Assembly: GCA_964633405.1 (NCBI GenBank)
Contig: CAZWFV010000002.1
Location: 1 to 39,505 of the forward strand
DNA: 39,505 bases
From: JAMCRD01 sp964633405
GTDB lineage: Bacteria > Patescibacteriota > Minisyncoccia > UBA6257 > Colwellbacteraceae
Reading direction: 5' to 3'
A program made the translations under genes and the position numbers. The notes under the pieces were generated by a model. It had not been told where the DNA came from, ran no database searches, and saw only the letters and a program-made list of their open reading frames with translations. Of this stretch, positions 39,428-39,505 are shown piece by piece (position 1 is the stretch's first letter; every line of letters starts with the position of its first letter).

Positions 39428-39505
39428 AATATAAAACAACCGCGATCGTCTTGAACCTAGATTAAAAGAAGAAAAGAAGAACGGTGTAACTAATTGCCCG
39501 AGGCC

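Noticed and set aside
1..39505. Recoding of UGA as in SR1/Gracilibacteria
   Set aside because: Many genes end with TGA at the expected family length, and no conserved protein is interrupted by in-frame TGA.

Overview
The window looks like a chromosome segment of a Candidate Phyla Radiation (Patescibacteria) bacterium, most likely a Parcubacteria-type lineage. The evidence is short, tightly packed and often overlapping genes; a trigger factor without its FKBP domain; half-size transporters; small YtxH/DUF948-like pairs; many secreted or membrane proteins of unknown function; and a peptidoglycan cluster mixed with gltX and scpAB. Ribosomal protein L9 is present, which argues against the CPR groups reported to lack it. 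UGA is used as an ordinary stop, so the recoded SR1/Gracilibacteria code does not apply. There is no phage, insertion sequence or CRISPR array.

Layout. Positions 1-2.7 kb hold small membrane and secreted proteins, a nucleoside-deoxyribosyltransferase-like protein, and a SAM-I-class riboswitch with no intact gene behind it. From 2.6 to 4.3 kb (minus) lies a unit of hypothetical gene, def, fmt and tRNA-Gln(CUG). From 4.3 to 7.8 kb are a CtpA-type protease with rplI, then rpmA, a PH-domain protein and a PD-(D/E)XK nuclease. From 7.8 to 21.9 kb (almost all minus) is the cell-envelope block: murC, a Gln/Tyr-rich repeat protein, a DUF805 protein, an M23 hydrolase, gltX, murG, ftsW, a D-aminoacylase-like protein, mraY, a D,D-carboxypeptidase, scpB, scpA and a DUF4015 glycoside-hydrolase-like protein. 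dnaX and tRNA-Gln(UUG) follow on the plus strand.

From 23.3 to 27.1 kb is the least ordinary part: a strongly promoted, self-folding candidate ncRNA (23316-23540, minus), a small HExxH protein, a secreted domain protein, a cold-shock protein, a decayed short-chain dehydrogenase, and about 1 kb of degenerate sequence with several hairpin terminators. From 27.1 to 39.4 kb are a YtxH/DUF948-like pair, trigger factor, a surface polysaccharide group (sugar nucleotidyltransferase, polyprenyl glycosylphosphotransferase, O-antigen-ligase-like protein with TPRs, galE), a DedA protein, a truncated CcdA-like protein, typA/bipA, a half MFS protein and a second PD-(D/E)XK nuclease.

How it works together. 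The central block makes and remodels peptidoglycan: MurC adds the first amino acid, MraY and MurG build lipid I and II, FtsW polymerises, and the D,D-carboxypeptidase and M23 protein trim. ScpAB links it to chromosome segregation. The strongest points for a second look are the candidate ncRNA at 23.4 kb, the orphan riboswitch at 2.4 kb, the D-aminoacylase-like protein with altered active-site residues inside the cell-wall cluster, and a window-wide habit of placing a -10 box 6-8 bases before the start codon, which implies leaderless mRNAs.
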